A stretch of 6,394 nucleotides of DNA from Dehalococcoidia bacterium UBA1151 (lineage in GTDB: Bacteria > Chloroflexota > Dehalococcoidia > Lucifugimonadales > Lucifugimonadaceae): the NCBI GenBank assembly GCA_002311865.1, contig DBZV01000167.1, positions 4,904 through 11,297 on the forward strand. Direction: 5' to 3'. Position 1 is the first letter of the stretch. Every line of letters begins with the position of its first letter. A program made the position numbers and the translations under genes. The notes beneath the pieces are model-generated. The model made no database searches. It was not told the origin of the DNA and saw nothing but the letters and a program-made list of their open reading frames with translations. Shown in pieces: positions 1 to 5,185 of the stretch.

Positions 1-54
1 GACTTGATGGACGGATACTTACCGGAACCCGGGACCACGCAGAACCGATTCGCT

Positions 55-58
55 GGAG
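55..58 (+). promoter_or_regulatory. Ribosome binding site deciding the ABC ATPase start
   Basis: GGAG lies 5 bases before ATG 64 and only 2 before ATG 61, favouring ATG 64. The ATPase fold itself begins within about 10 residues of this start, so the upstream in-frame codons are not needed for the domain. Confidence 0.5.
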
Positions 59-63
59 AAATG

Positions 64-828
64 ATGGTAAGCACAGAACCGCTTATTCACGCCGAGCACA
101 TCAGCCGAACCTATGAACTTGCGGGTGAAAAGGTACATGCAGTGCGAGATATCACCCTGGACGTACACCGAGGGGTGTTCATTGCGTTCGTGGGTCGGTC
201 AGGCTCAGGGAAGACGACTCTGCTCAACCTCCTGGCAGGTCTCGACTCCCCTACTGAAGGCTCAGTCATATTTGAAGGCCGCGACCTCTCAACATTCAAC
301 GAAAACGACATGGTCGACCTGAGGCGGCACCGCCTGGGATTCGTGTTCCAGTCGTTTGGCCTGCTGCCGCTCCTCTCCGCGTATGAGAACGTGGAGCTGC
401 CATTGCGCATATCGGGCGTTGCTTCTGGTGAGCGATCACGTCGCACAAAAGAAGTACTTGAGATTGTGGGTCTAATGCGCCGCTCCAAACACCGGCCGTA
501 CGAGCTCTCAGGTGGAGAGCAGCAACGCGTGGCAATTGCGCGGGCAATAGCCATGAAGCCATCTCTGATCCTTGCGGACGAGCCCACGGGTGAACTTGAC
601 TCCACGAATGCGCAATCGATATTTGGGCTGTTCCAGGAGATGGTACGGGAGGAAGGAATGTCTATCGTAGCGACCACCCACGATCAGACGCTGCTGGACA
701 TGGCCGACGAAGTGCACAGAATGCATGATGGTCAGATCGAAAGCACCTGGACGCTGGCGGACGACGTTGATCCTGAAAACCCACACGCAAGATTCATGCC
801 ACCAGTCCCCACTGAGTCAACAACCTAG
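64..828 (+). CDS. ABC transporter ATP-binding protein, LolD/MacB-like
   Basis: Cytoplasmic ATPase of an ABC system, 254 aa from the chosen start. All nucleotide-binding motifs are intact: aromatic A-loop residue Y17, Walker A GRSGSGKT (44-51), Q-loop Q96 in FVFQSFGLLP, signature LSGGEQQR (148-155), Walker B LILADEP (168-174) with catalytic E173, D-loop GELD (176-179) and H-loop H206. The wording around the Q-loop and signature fits the LolD/MacB/FtsE group, which works with FtsX/MacB-type permeases in lipoprotein export, efflux or membrane-protein extraction; the substrate cannot be told here. After the fold there is a polar, proline-rich tail (about 220-254). ATG at 64 was chosen because GGAG at 55-58 is 5 bases upstream; ATG 61 is too close to it. 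The frame stays open to the window edge (TTG at 4, ATG at 7), so a longer N-terminus is possible. No permease is visible; it may lie upstream. A 71-base gap and a palindrome separate it from the pterin run, so a functional link is not implied. Confidence 0.93.
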   Translation: MVSTEPLIHAEHISRTYELAGEKVHAVRDITLDVHRGVFIAFVGRSGSGKTTLLNLLAGLDSPTEGSVIFEGRDLSTFNENDMVDLRRHRLGFVFQSFGLLPLLSAYENVELPLRISGVASGERSRRTKEVLEIVGLMRRSKHRPYELSGGEQQRVAIARAIAMKPSLILADEPTGELDSTNAQSIFGLFQEMVREEGMSIVATTHDQTLLDMADEVHRMHDGQIESTWTLADDVDPENPHARFMPPVPTESTT

Positions 829-833
829 CAATA

Positions 834-852
834 TGGACACCGAATGTGTCCA
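834..852 (+). promoter_or_regulatory. Perfect inverted repeat between ABC gene and folE
   Basis: TGGACAC, five bases, then GTGTCCA: a perfect 7-bp inverted repeat starting 6 bases after the ABC stop and ending 48 bases before the folE start. As RNA it is a hairpin with a 5-base loop, but no run of T follows, so it is a poor intrinsic terminator. As DNA it is a symmetric 19-bp site, the right size for a dimeric repressor, in front of the pterin run. Both readings are inference; no clear -35/-10 pair was found in this gap. Confidence 0.4.
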
Positions 853-884
853 GGCGGAATCAAACTTCTGAGCCAACATGATCA

Positions 885-890
885 AGAGGA
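885..890 (+). promoter_or_regulatory. Ribosome binding site for folE (TTG start)
   Basis: AGAGGA ends 9 bases before the TTG at 900. It supports TTG 900 over the next in-frame ATG at 951, which would remove 17 residues and has no purine-rich site at a suitable distance. Confidence 0.6.
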
Positions 891-899
891 ATTGTTAAT

Positions 900-1517
900 T
901 TGACCTCAATAGAGACCCGACCCAAGTCTGTACTAAACAATGAGTGCAAAATGGTGGTTACTGATGCGGTGAGGCATATTCTGTCGGCAATTGGTGAAGA
1001 TGCCAACCGCGACGGACTTCAAAAAACTCCCGATCGTGTGGCCCGGATGTATGACGAGCTGCTTGAGGGCTATGTGACCGATCCTGCAGAACTGCTCAAC
1101 GGCGCTCTGTTCGACGTTGAGTACGACCAGATGGTGATCGTAAAAGACATCGAGTTTTACAGCATGTGTGAGCACCACATGATTCCTTTCTTCGGCTACG
1201 TGCACGTGGGCTACCTGCCCAGCGATAAAGTCGTTGGCCTCTCAAAGATTCCACGCCTCGTTGACATGTTCGCCAAGCGGCTCCAGGTCCAGGAGCGAAT
1301 GACCCACCAGGTTGCCGAGTTTCTGGGCACTATGATCAACCCGCGTGGGGTTGGCGTTGTGATTGAGGCAACTCACCTCTGCGCCGTTATGCGTGGCGTC
1401 AAAAAGCATCACACCAAGATGGTGACCAGCGCCATGATCGGTGAGTTCCGTGAGAACGTCACAACCCGTGATGAGTTCATGGCTCACATCCGCCATCAGG
1501 GCGGGAATCTTCTCTAG
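900..1517 (+). CDS. folE: GTP cyclohydrolase I (FolE, zinc-dependent type)
   Basis: Converts GTP to 7,8-dihydroneopterin triphosphate plus formate, the entry step of folate and pterin synthesis, as a cytosolic multimer. It is 205 aa, close to the usual length of about 190-220. The zinc site is complete: C90 and H93 in SMCEHHMIPFFG, and C161 in THLCAVMRGV. The C90-C161 spacing of 71 matches E. coli FolE Cys110-Cys181, and H92 and H159 match its His112 and His179. Other family stretches are GLQKTPDRVARM (40-50 region), KIPRLVDMFAKRLQVQERMT (about 116-135) and the C-terminal TRDEFMAHI. The start is TTG, placed by AGAGGA 9 bases upstream. It opens a run of five same-strand genes, with 45 bases to the next. 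Because the zinc ligands are present this is the type IA enzyme, not the FolE2 (COG1469) replacement. Identification is very secure. Confidence 0.98.
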   Translation: MTSIETRPKSVLNNECKMVVTDAVRHILSAIGEDANRDGLQKTPDRVARMYDELLEGYVTDPAELLNGALFDVEYDQMVIVKDIEFYSMCEHHMIPFFGYVHVGYLPSDKVVGLSKIPRLVDMFAKRLQVQERMTHQVAEFLGTMINPRGVGVVIEATHLCAVMRGVKKHHTKMVTSAMIGEFRENVTTRDEFMAHIRHQGGNLL

Positions 1518-1562
1518 AGTCGTTGGATTTTCAGAACCTGGGGTCCAGGCCGGGGTAGAATC

Positions 1563-2291
1563 TTGAATCCTGAGTCCGCTGTAGCACTCGTCACCGGTGG
1601 CGCCACCCGGGTTGGGAAGGCGATTTCGCTTGCGCTGGCCGCCCGAAAAGCAGCGGTCGCGATTCACTACCGATCTTCCGATCGGGAGGCCAGAGAAGTT
1701 GCTGAACTGATCACCCAATCCGGTGGCCAGGTGCACTGCTTCCAGGCTGACCTCACGGACCCGGCTCAGATCGATTCGCTGGTTCCCAGCGTTATCGACC
1801 AATTTGGCAAACTCAACGTGCTCATTAATAGCGCGTCTGTATACGTTCAAGGCGGTCTTGAAACAACGACACGGGCCGATTGGGAACAGAACATGACGGT
1901 ACATGCCTGGGTGCCATTTCGGCTCTCACAGATGATGATTGCCGCACTGGGAGACGCTCCCGGCAAAGTGATCAACATCAACGACACCAAACTTGTGAAG
2001 CCAAATCGCTTTGCCTACGGCGTCTCAAAGGCGTCGCTGGCAGCTATCACCCGCACACTGGCCGCTGCGGTTGGCCCAAATGTCCAGGTCAACCAGGTTG
2101 CGCTTGGCGCGATACTACCGCCGTCAGGTCTCGCTGAAGATCGCGTCGCTGCAATTGCCAGGACGGTCCCGGCCCAACGCTGGGGGCATCCAGACGATGT
2201 AACGTCCGCAATTATCAACCTCATTGAGAGCGACTACATCAGCGCTGAGACGATTCACATCGACGGTGGCTCCAACGGAACCCTCGGATAG
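1563..2291 (+). CDS. Pteridine reductase/FolM-like short-chain dehydrogenase
   Basis: NAD(P)H-dependent Rossmann-fold oxidoreductase, 242 aa, single SDR domain. The dinucleotide motif is TGGATRVG (11-18), i.e. TGxxxRxG, with Arg where most SDRs have Gly; this is the pattern of trypanosomatid PTR1 and bacterial FolM. HYRSS (35-39) after strand 2 fits NADPH preference. The active site is YGVSK (Y152, K156). The usual catalytic Ser is replaced: ININD puts D141 where PTR1 has its catalytic Asp, though the D-to-Y loop is two residues shorter here. NSAS (89-92), VQVNQVALGAILPP (about 174-187) and IDGGSNG near the end also fit the group. PTR1 and FolM reduce dihydropterins (dihydromonapterin, dihydrobiopterin) and weakly dihydrofolate. 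TTG start with GGGG 7 bases upstream; no other sensible start before the Rossmann motif. Position after folE supports a pterin substrate. A DHFR-replacing role or a generic SDR remain possible. Confidence 0.82.
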   Translation: MNPESAVALVTGGATRVGKAISLALAARKAAVAIHYRSSDREAREVAELITQSGGQVHCFQADLTDPAQIDSLVPSVIDQFGKLNVLINSASVYVQGGLETTTRADWEQNMTVHAWVPFRLSQMMIAALGDAPGKVININDTKLVKPNRFAYGVSKASLAAITRTLAAAVGPNVQVNQVALGAILPPSGLAEDRVAAIARTVPAQRWGHPDDVTSAIINLIESDYISAETIHIDGGSNGTLG

Positions 2292-2325
2292 TTCCCACCC
2301 GCCAGAAAATCAGGACCAGATAGTC

Positions 2326-2330
2326 AGGAG
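2326..2330 (+). promoter_or_regulatory. Ribosome binding site fixing the start of the QDPR-like gene
   Basis: AGGAG lies 7 bases before ATG 2338. The frame is open further upstream to an ATG at 2224, but that extension would overlap the previous gene by 68 bases and lies before the Rossmann strand, so ATG 2338 is preferred. Confidence 0.75.
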
Positions 2331-2337
2331 ACTCGAA

Positions 2338-3015
2338 ATGCCAGGTCGCACCAAGGGAAAAGTGGCACTCGTAACCGGCGGAACCGGGGCGCTTGGGTCA
2401 GCGGTAGTATCCGCAATGACTGACGCTGGCATCACGATCTTCCGAGAGAGCCAGTACGACCCTGAATCCAGTCCCATGCGGTTCGATGTGACTGACCCGA
2501 TCGCAGTGAACGGCGCCGTTCAGAGTGCGATAGAAATTCATGGCCATCTGGATATCGTGGCAAACCTCGTGGGTGGCTGGCGACCCCAGCCAACGCTTGC
2601 GGAAACCTCAGATGAGGAGCTCGATTACTTCCTGGCCTTGAATCTCAAATCTGCGTTTAACGTATCCCGCGCCGCAGTACCCGGAATGGTTGAGAATGGC
2701 TGGGGACGCATTATCAATATTGGAGCAATGCCGGGCGATAAGGGCGCTGCGTTCAACGGCGCCTACGGAATATCGAAAGCTGGAGTGCTGGTCCTCACCG
2801 AGGCGATGGCGGAAGAGCTAAAAGGTACCGGAGTCACAGTGAACGCAGTGATCCCTTCCACCATTGATACACCCGCCAACCGTGAAGGCATGCCGGACGC
2901 AGACTTCTCCACGTGGGTGCCGCCGGAGCATCTGGCCTCCACCATCCTGTTTCTCTGTTCTGACGAGGCAGCCTCAATCACCGGAGAGCGGATCCACGTG
3001 CTCAATCGCTCCTGA
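2338..3015 (+). CDS. Quinonoid dihydropteridine reductase-like SDR
   Basis: SDR-fold protein of 225 aa, close to the roughly 240 aa of animal QDPR, which regenerates tetrahydropterin from the quinonoid dihydro form after aromatic amino acid hydroxylation. Compared from memory with QDPR: TGGTGALGS (13-21) against the GGRGALGS glycine loop; VGGW (78-81) against AGGW; Y143 and K147 as YxxxK; A130, 13 residues before Y143, where SDRs normally carry the catalytic Ser and QDPR has Ala; and DTPANREGMPDADFSTW (177-193), almost the same as the QDPR segment DTPMNRKSMPEADFSSW. This last block is not a general SDR motif and is the strongest argument. The stop codon overlaps the next ATG by one base (TGATG), implying translational coupling to folB. 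The family call is good; activity on quinonoid dihydropterin is inferred. Another SDR substrate in pterin metabolism is possible. Confidence 0.8.
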   Translation: MPGRTKGKVALVTGGTGALGSAVVSAMTDAGITIFRESQYDPESSPMRFDVTDPIAVNGAVQSAIEIHGHLDIVANLVGGWRPQPTLAETSDEELDYFLALNLKSAFNVSRAAVPGMVENGWGRIINIGAMPGDKGAAFNGAYGISKAGVLVLTEAMAEELKGTGVTVNAVIPSTIDTPANREGMPDADFSTWVPPEHLASTILFLCSDEAASITGERIHVLNRS

Positions 3016-3398
3016 TGCCCGCAGAACCTGACATGCTGCTTATCGAAGGAATGAAGTTTCGATGCACGATAGGTGTCCACGAGTGGGAGGCGCTCGTTGA
3101 GCAGGACGTGTTCATTGATCTCAAGGTTCAGACTGACACCCAGCCTGCTGCCACATCTGAGGACCTGAGCAAAGCAGTTAACTACTCCCAGGTAGTTGCC
3201 GCCATCCACGAACTGGTCTCTGGACGACCGTTCAAATTGATTGAGACGATGGCCGAACAGATCGCCGAGGTTGTTCTGGCAATCGATGGTGCAACTACGG
3301 CCACGGTTAAAGTCTCCAAACCCAGCGCGAGCAAGATCGCCAAAAACGTCGCCGTGGAAATCACGCGGCATCGCCCCCTGAATGGCAGCGCCGAGTAG
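3015..3398 (+). CDS. folB: Dihydroneopterin aldolase (FolB)
   Basis: Cytosolic enzyme that cleaves 7,8-dihydroneopterin to 6-hydroxymethyl-7,8-dihydropterin and glycolaldehyde; family members also epimerise it to dihydromonapterin. It is 127 aa, family length about 120. Seen: IGVHEWE (19-25, E25 of the pterin pocket), VNYSQV with Y58, LIETMAEQIAE (75-85, E77 as pterin anchor) and KVSKPSASKIAKNVAVEI with K102 as the conserved active-site lysine. The SKP motif and Lys argue for FolB rather than FolX, whose equivalent region lacks it. Start ATG 3015 shares one base with the previous stop and has no strong Shine-Dalgarno site, so reinitiation is likely; ATG 3033 is an alternative that trims six residues. 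It overlaps the glycosyltransferase frame by up to 17 bases. folP and folK, its common partners in folate operons, are missing here. Confidence 0.95.
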   Translation: MPAEPDMLLIEGMKFRCTIGVHEWEALVEQDVFIDLKVQTDTQPAATSEDLSKAVNYSQVVAAIHELVSGRPFKLIETMAEQIAEVVLAIDGATTATVKVSKPSASKIAKNVAVEITRHRPLNGSAE

Positions 3399-4830
3399 CG
3401 GAGTCAAACTGACCTTGTCAAAACGGGTGTTTATCGCCTCGATAGCTCCCCTGTTTGAAAATCAGGTGTATGGCGGCTCGCAAGCCATTCTTCAGTCGAT
3501 TGCCATTGGGCTAGCCGAGCACGGGGCGACGGTGGATATAGTCTGCTCGCGCCGACCCGAAAACGAGAATGGATTCAGCTGGCACGAACGGGCAGTTGTT
3601 CATCCTCTGTTGCGCTTGACCGGTGCATTTCCCGATCCTTATGAGGTGCCGCCAGGAGATATCGCCCGCTCTGCCCGCGATATCGCTCCGCTGTTGGAGG
3701 CCGCTGATGTGGTCTATCTGCATGCAGATATCTTCCATCTGCGACGATTGATTCCAGAGAACACACCGGTCATTCGCTCATTCCACGATTTCGCTTTTGA
3801 GACGGCACTCATTTCGGCGTTTGGATATCCAGCAGATCTCACCATCGTGCCGTCGCGCTATCTGGGCCGAAGCATCAACGCGACGGTGGGCGCAAGCAGA
3901 TTGCGAAATGTGGAGCCTCTTGTGGTCGTTCCCAATGGCATAGACACAAACCGATTTGCCACGGCCAAATCGTCCGTGTCTGCCCCGGACGACACACTCC
4001 GCATGCTCTACCCACACCGCCCAGACGAACGCAAAGGTATCTTTGAGTGCCTGCATCTGGCCCAATTACTCCGTGACGAAAGGCGTGGTCTCAAATTAGA
4101 ACTGATCATCCCAAAACACATCGACGCCGACCGACTCCCTTACCTGAAGCAGATTCACACGTCCATTGATGCAAAGGCACAGGAGTTAGGCGTTCAAGAT
4201 GTGATCAGGTACGTGCCGTGGCAGACCACCGACCAGATGCCAGGCTTCTACGGCTCCGGCGACGTCACCCTCTGCCTCGGCAACGCCATCGAAGCATTTG
4301 GGCTTGCGCCATATGAATCTATCGCCGCGGGTACTCCGGTGGTCATCAGCCGGGTTGGAGCCTATCGAGATGTCCCACCTAACCCAAACGTTGAAATGAT
4401 TGATTGGGGTGATGGAGAGGCCGCCGCTATAGCCGTCCTCAGGCAGTTCGAAATGGGGTTCAACCCCGCGACGGTAGATCCGCTGCCCAATGAATATGAG
4501 CATGACCTGATGATCAAACGGTACGTTGATATCTTGCTCAGCCCCGCTGAGTCGATCCAACGATATCAATATGCATCATCTGGAATCCCGAACCCTGACG
4601 CTATGACGCTGGCTCCGTGGTGCCATCCGGTGAGCGGGGGGATCTACGACGACTATCACTACGGTGTCCGGCAGCTACATGGACTCAGTGATTTCCTCCG
4701 TGGAAGAGATACGGCAGCGTCCTTCTTTCTTGACGATCTTCTTGACCACGGCGTAGACGATGAAGAAATCGCGGTCGCCAGAGATCTTTCCGTGCTGGTC
4801 TCTGAATTTTGCGAACCTGATCTCGCTTAA
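3382..4830 (+). CDS. GT4-type glycosyltransferase with C-terminal extension
   Basis: Predicted soluble GT-B-fold retaining glycosyltransferase using a nucleotide sugar, 482 aa. N-terminal domain: RVFIASIAPLFENQVYGGSQ (15-34) with the glycine pair of GT4 enzymes, then VPNGID (183-188). C-terminal donor domain: R213 and K218 in HRPDERKG, and the EX7E motif E304-E312 in EAFGLAPYESIAAGTPVV. A typical GT4 ends near residue 390; about 90 more residues follow, with an aromatic and Cys/His-bearing segment (410-432) and an acidic helical tail, which I do not recognise. No signal peptide or membrane segment is seen. ATG 3382 overlaps folB by 17 bases and lacks a Shine-Dalgarno site; TTG 3415, with GGAG 11 bases upstream, would begin MSKRVFIAS, a normal GT4 N-terminus, and is a real alternative. 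Last gene of the pterin run, followed by a hairpin. The acceptor is unknown; a reduced pterin is a context-based guess. Confidence 0.88.
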   Translation: MAAPSSGVKLTLSKRVFIASIAPLFENQVYGGSQAILQSIAIGLAEHGATVDIVCSRRPENENGFSWHERAVVHPLLRLTGAFPDPYEVPPGDIARSARDIAPLLEAADVVYLHADIFHLRRLIPENTPVIRSFHDFAFETALISAFGYPADLTIVPSRYLGRSINATVGASRLRNVEPLVVVPNGIDTNRFATAKSSVSAPDDTLRMLYPHRPDERKGIFECLHLAQLLRDERRGLKLELIIPKHIDADRLPYLKQIHTSIDAKAQELGVQDVIRYVPWQTTDQMPGFYGSGDVTLCLGNAIEAFGLAPYESIAAGTPVVISRVGAYRDVPPNPNVEMIDWGDGEAAAIAVLRQFEMGFNPATVDPLPNEYEHDLMIKRYVDILLSPAESIQRYQYASSGIPNPDAMTLAPWCHPVSGGIYDDYHYGVRQLHGLSDFLRGRDTAASFFLDDLLDHGVDDEEIAVARDLSVLVSEFCEPDLA

Positions 4831-4834
4831 CTGA

Positions 4835-4858
4835 GAAGACCGCCTGGAGGCGGTCTTC
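4835..4858 (+). terminator. Strong hairpin after the glycosyltransferase
   Basis: GAAGACCGCC and GGCGGTCTTC form a perfect 10-bp stem around the loop TGGA, beginning 5 bases after the stop codon. No T-tract follows, so it is not a textbook intrinsic terminator; it could terminate with a factor or protect the 3' end of the operon mRNA. Its place directly after the last gene of the run supports it as the operon end. Confidence 0.7.
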
Positions 4859-4870
4859 AGAGATTGCTGA

Positions 4871-4943
4871 GGTGCGGCCCATTCACCAACCGGGGAAAGA
4901 GGAGACCGTGAGTGAGGGCTATTGGAGTAACCCGGGCCGCATC
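4871..4943 (+). other. Candidate structured RNA: long-range 10-bp stem
   Basis: Bases 4871-4880 (GGTGCGGCCC) can pair with 4934-4943 (GGGCCGCATC) with a single G-T pair, enclosing 53 bases. Within and after it are shorter pairings: 4871-4874 with 4884-4887, 4983-4986 with 4992-4995, and 4997-5000 with 5006-5009. It lies just after the operon hairpin, so it may be a separate small RNA, part of the 3' region, or chance in GC-rich DNA. Confidence 0.3.
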
Positions 4944-5009
4944 CAGCATATTGATCAAGATCTGCGGGGCCGCTCGGCTAATCACCGGCGGGGTGCGGTC
5001 CCGTTGACC
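4871..5009. repeat. Imperfect direct repeat pair
   Basis: Copy 1 at 4871-4887 and copy 2 at 4992-5009 share GGTGCGG, CCC, TT and ACC in the same order; copy 2 has one extra T after GGTGCGG and there are two substitutions. Each copy can fold on itself (GGT...ACC). The copies are 104 bases apart in the gap between the pterin run and the response regulator. Possible binding sites or RNA elements; the function is unknown. Confidence 0.35.
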
Positions 5010-5018
5010 TCTCACTGA
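4908..5018 (+). CDS. Possible 36-aa small protein
   Basis: A GTG-initiated ORF of 36 codons starting MSEGYWSNPGRIQHID, rich in Arg, His and Ser, with no membrane segment or cysteine. AGGAG at 4900-4904 lies only 3 bases before the GTG (GAGG 4899-4902 at 5), slightly close but purine-rich. It lies after the glycosyltransferase hairpin and overlaps the structured segment, so base-pairing constraints and coding cannot both be taken for granted. I recognise no family. It could be a real small protein, a decayed gene end or chance. Confidence 0.25.
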   Translation: MSEGYWSNPGRIQHIDQDLRGRSANHRRGAVPLTSH

Positions 5019-5085
5019 GATTCATATTGCACCACCTATCTTTGACTTATGTGTGAGGTTTGTTGGAAATAAGTAGGAGTCACCA

Positions 5086-5133
5086 ATGCCGAGTGGTGTA
5101 ACTACACACGAAACACACTCTGCTGCCCGATAA
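5086..5133 (+). CDS. Possible 15-aa leader peptide ORF
   Basis: An ATG preceded by AGGAG (5075-5079 region) at 6 bases, ideal spacing, opens 15 codons starting MPSGVTTHETH and ends at TAA 5131-5133, 52 bases before the response regulator start. This ribosome site is better than that of the regulator itself. It may be a short upstream ORF controlling the regulator, but the peptide has no run of a single amino acid as in classic attenuators, and no alternative hairpins were identified. Confidence 0.2.
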   Translation: MPSGVTTHETHSAAR

Positions 5134-5185
5134 ATTGAGATGAGGAATATAAATCGATCAGCGTTTTCGCAGGGCTCACAGATTC

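Larger units (their letters stand above)
4831..5185. other. 355-base intergenic region with structure and two small ORFs
   Basis: No conventional gene of normal size is seen on either strand. The first part (to about 5018) is GC-rich and holds the operon hairpin, a long-range 10-bp stem, an imperfect direct repeat and a 36-codon ORF. The second part (about 5019-5185) is A/T-richer and holds a 15-codon ORF with a good ribosome site, and TATAAA at 5148-5153, which could be the -10 box of the response regulator gene; no matching -35 was found at the usual distance. TTGACT at 5042-5047 resembles a -35 box, but no convincing -10 follows. The segment does not match any riboswitch or housekeeping RNA consensus I can recall. 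Confidence 0.6.

Noticed and set aside
1537..1549. Short hairpin CCTGG-GGT-CCAGG between folE and the first SDR
   Set aside because: Only a 5-bp stem with a 3-base loop and no T-tract, inside a closely spaced run of genes; too weak to call a terminator or attenuator.
1672..1686. CCGATC/GATCGG-type palindrome
   Set aside because: It is within the first SDR coding sequence, short, and has no position that suggests a regulatory role.
1242..1904. 220-codon open frame on the minus strand across folE and the first SDR
   Set aside because: It runs antisense to two secure genes, has no recognisable motif and spans their boundary; it is a shadow frame.
2224..2337. Upstream in-frame extension of the QDPR-like gene from ATG 2224
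   Set aside because: It overlaps the previous gene by 68 bases, has no matching domain, and ATG 2338 has AGGAG at ideal spacing.
3658..3686. Inverted and direct copies of GATATCGC
   Set aside because: It lies inside the glycosyltransferase frame and is explained by the repeated codons for Asp-Ile-Ala in GDIARSARDIAPL.
5042..5072. TTGACT followed by GGAAATAA as a promoter
   Set aside because: The -35-like hexamer is good, but no acceptable -10 lies 16-18 bases away.
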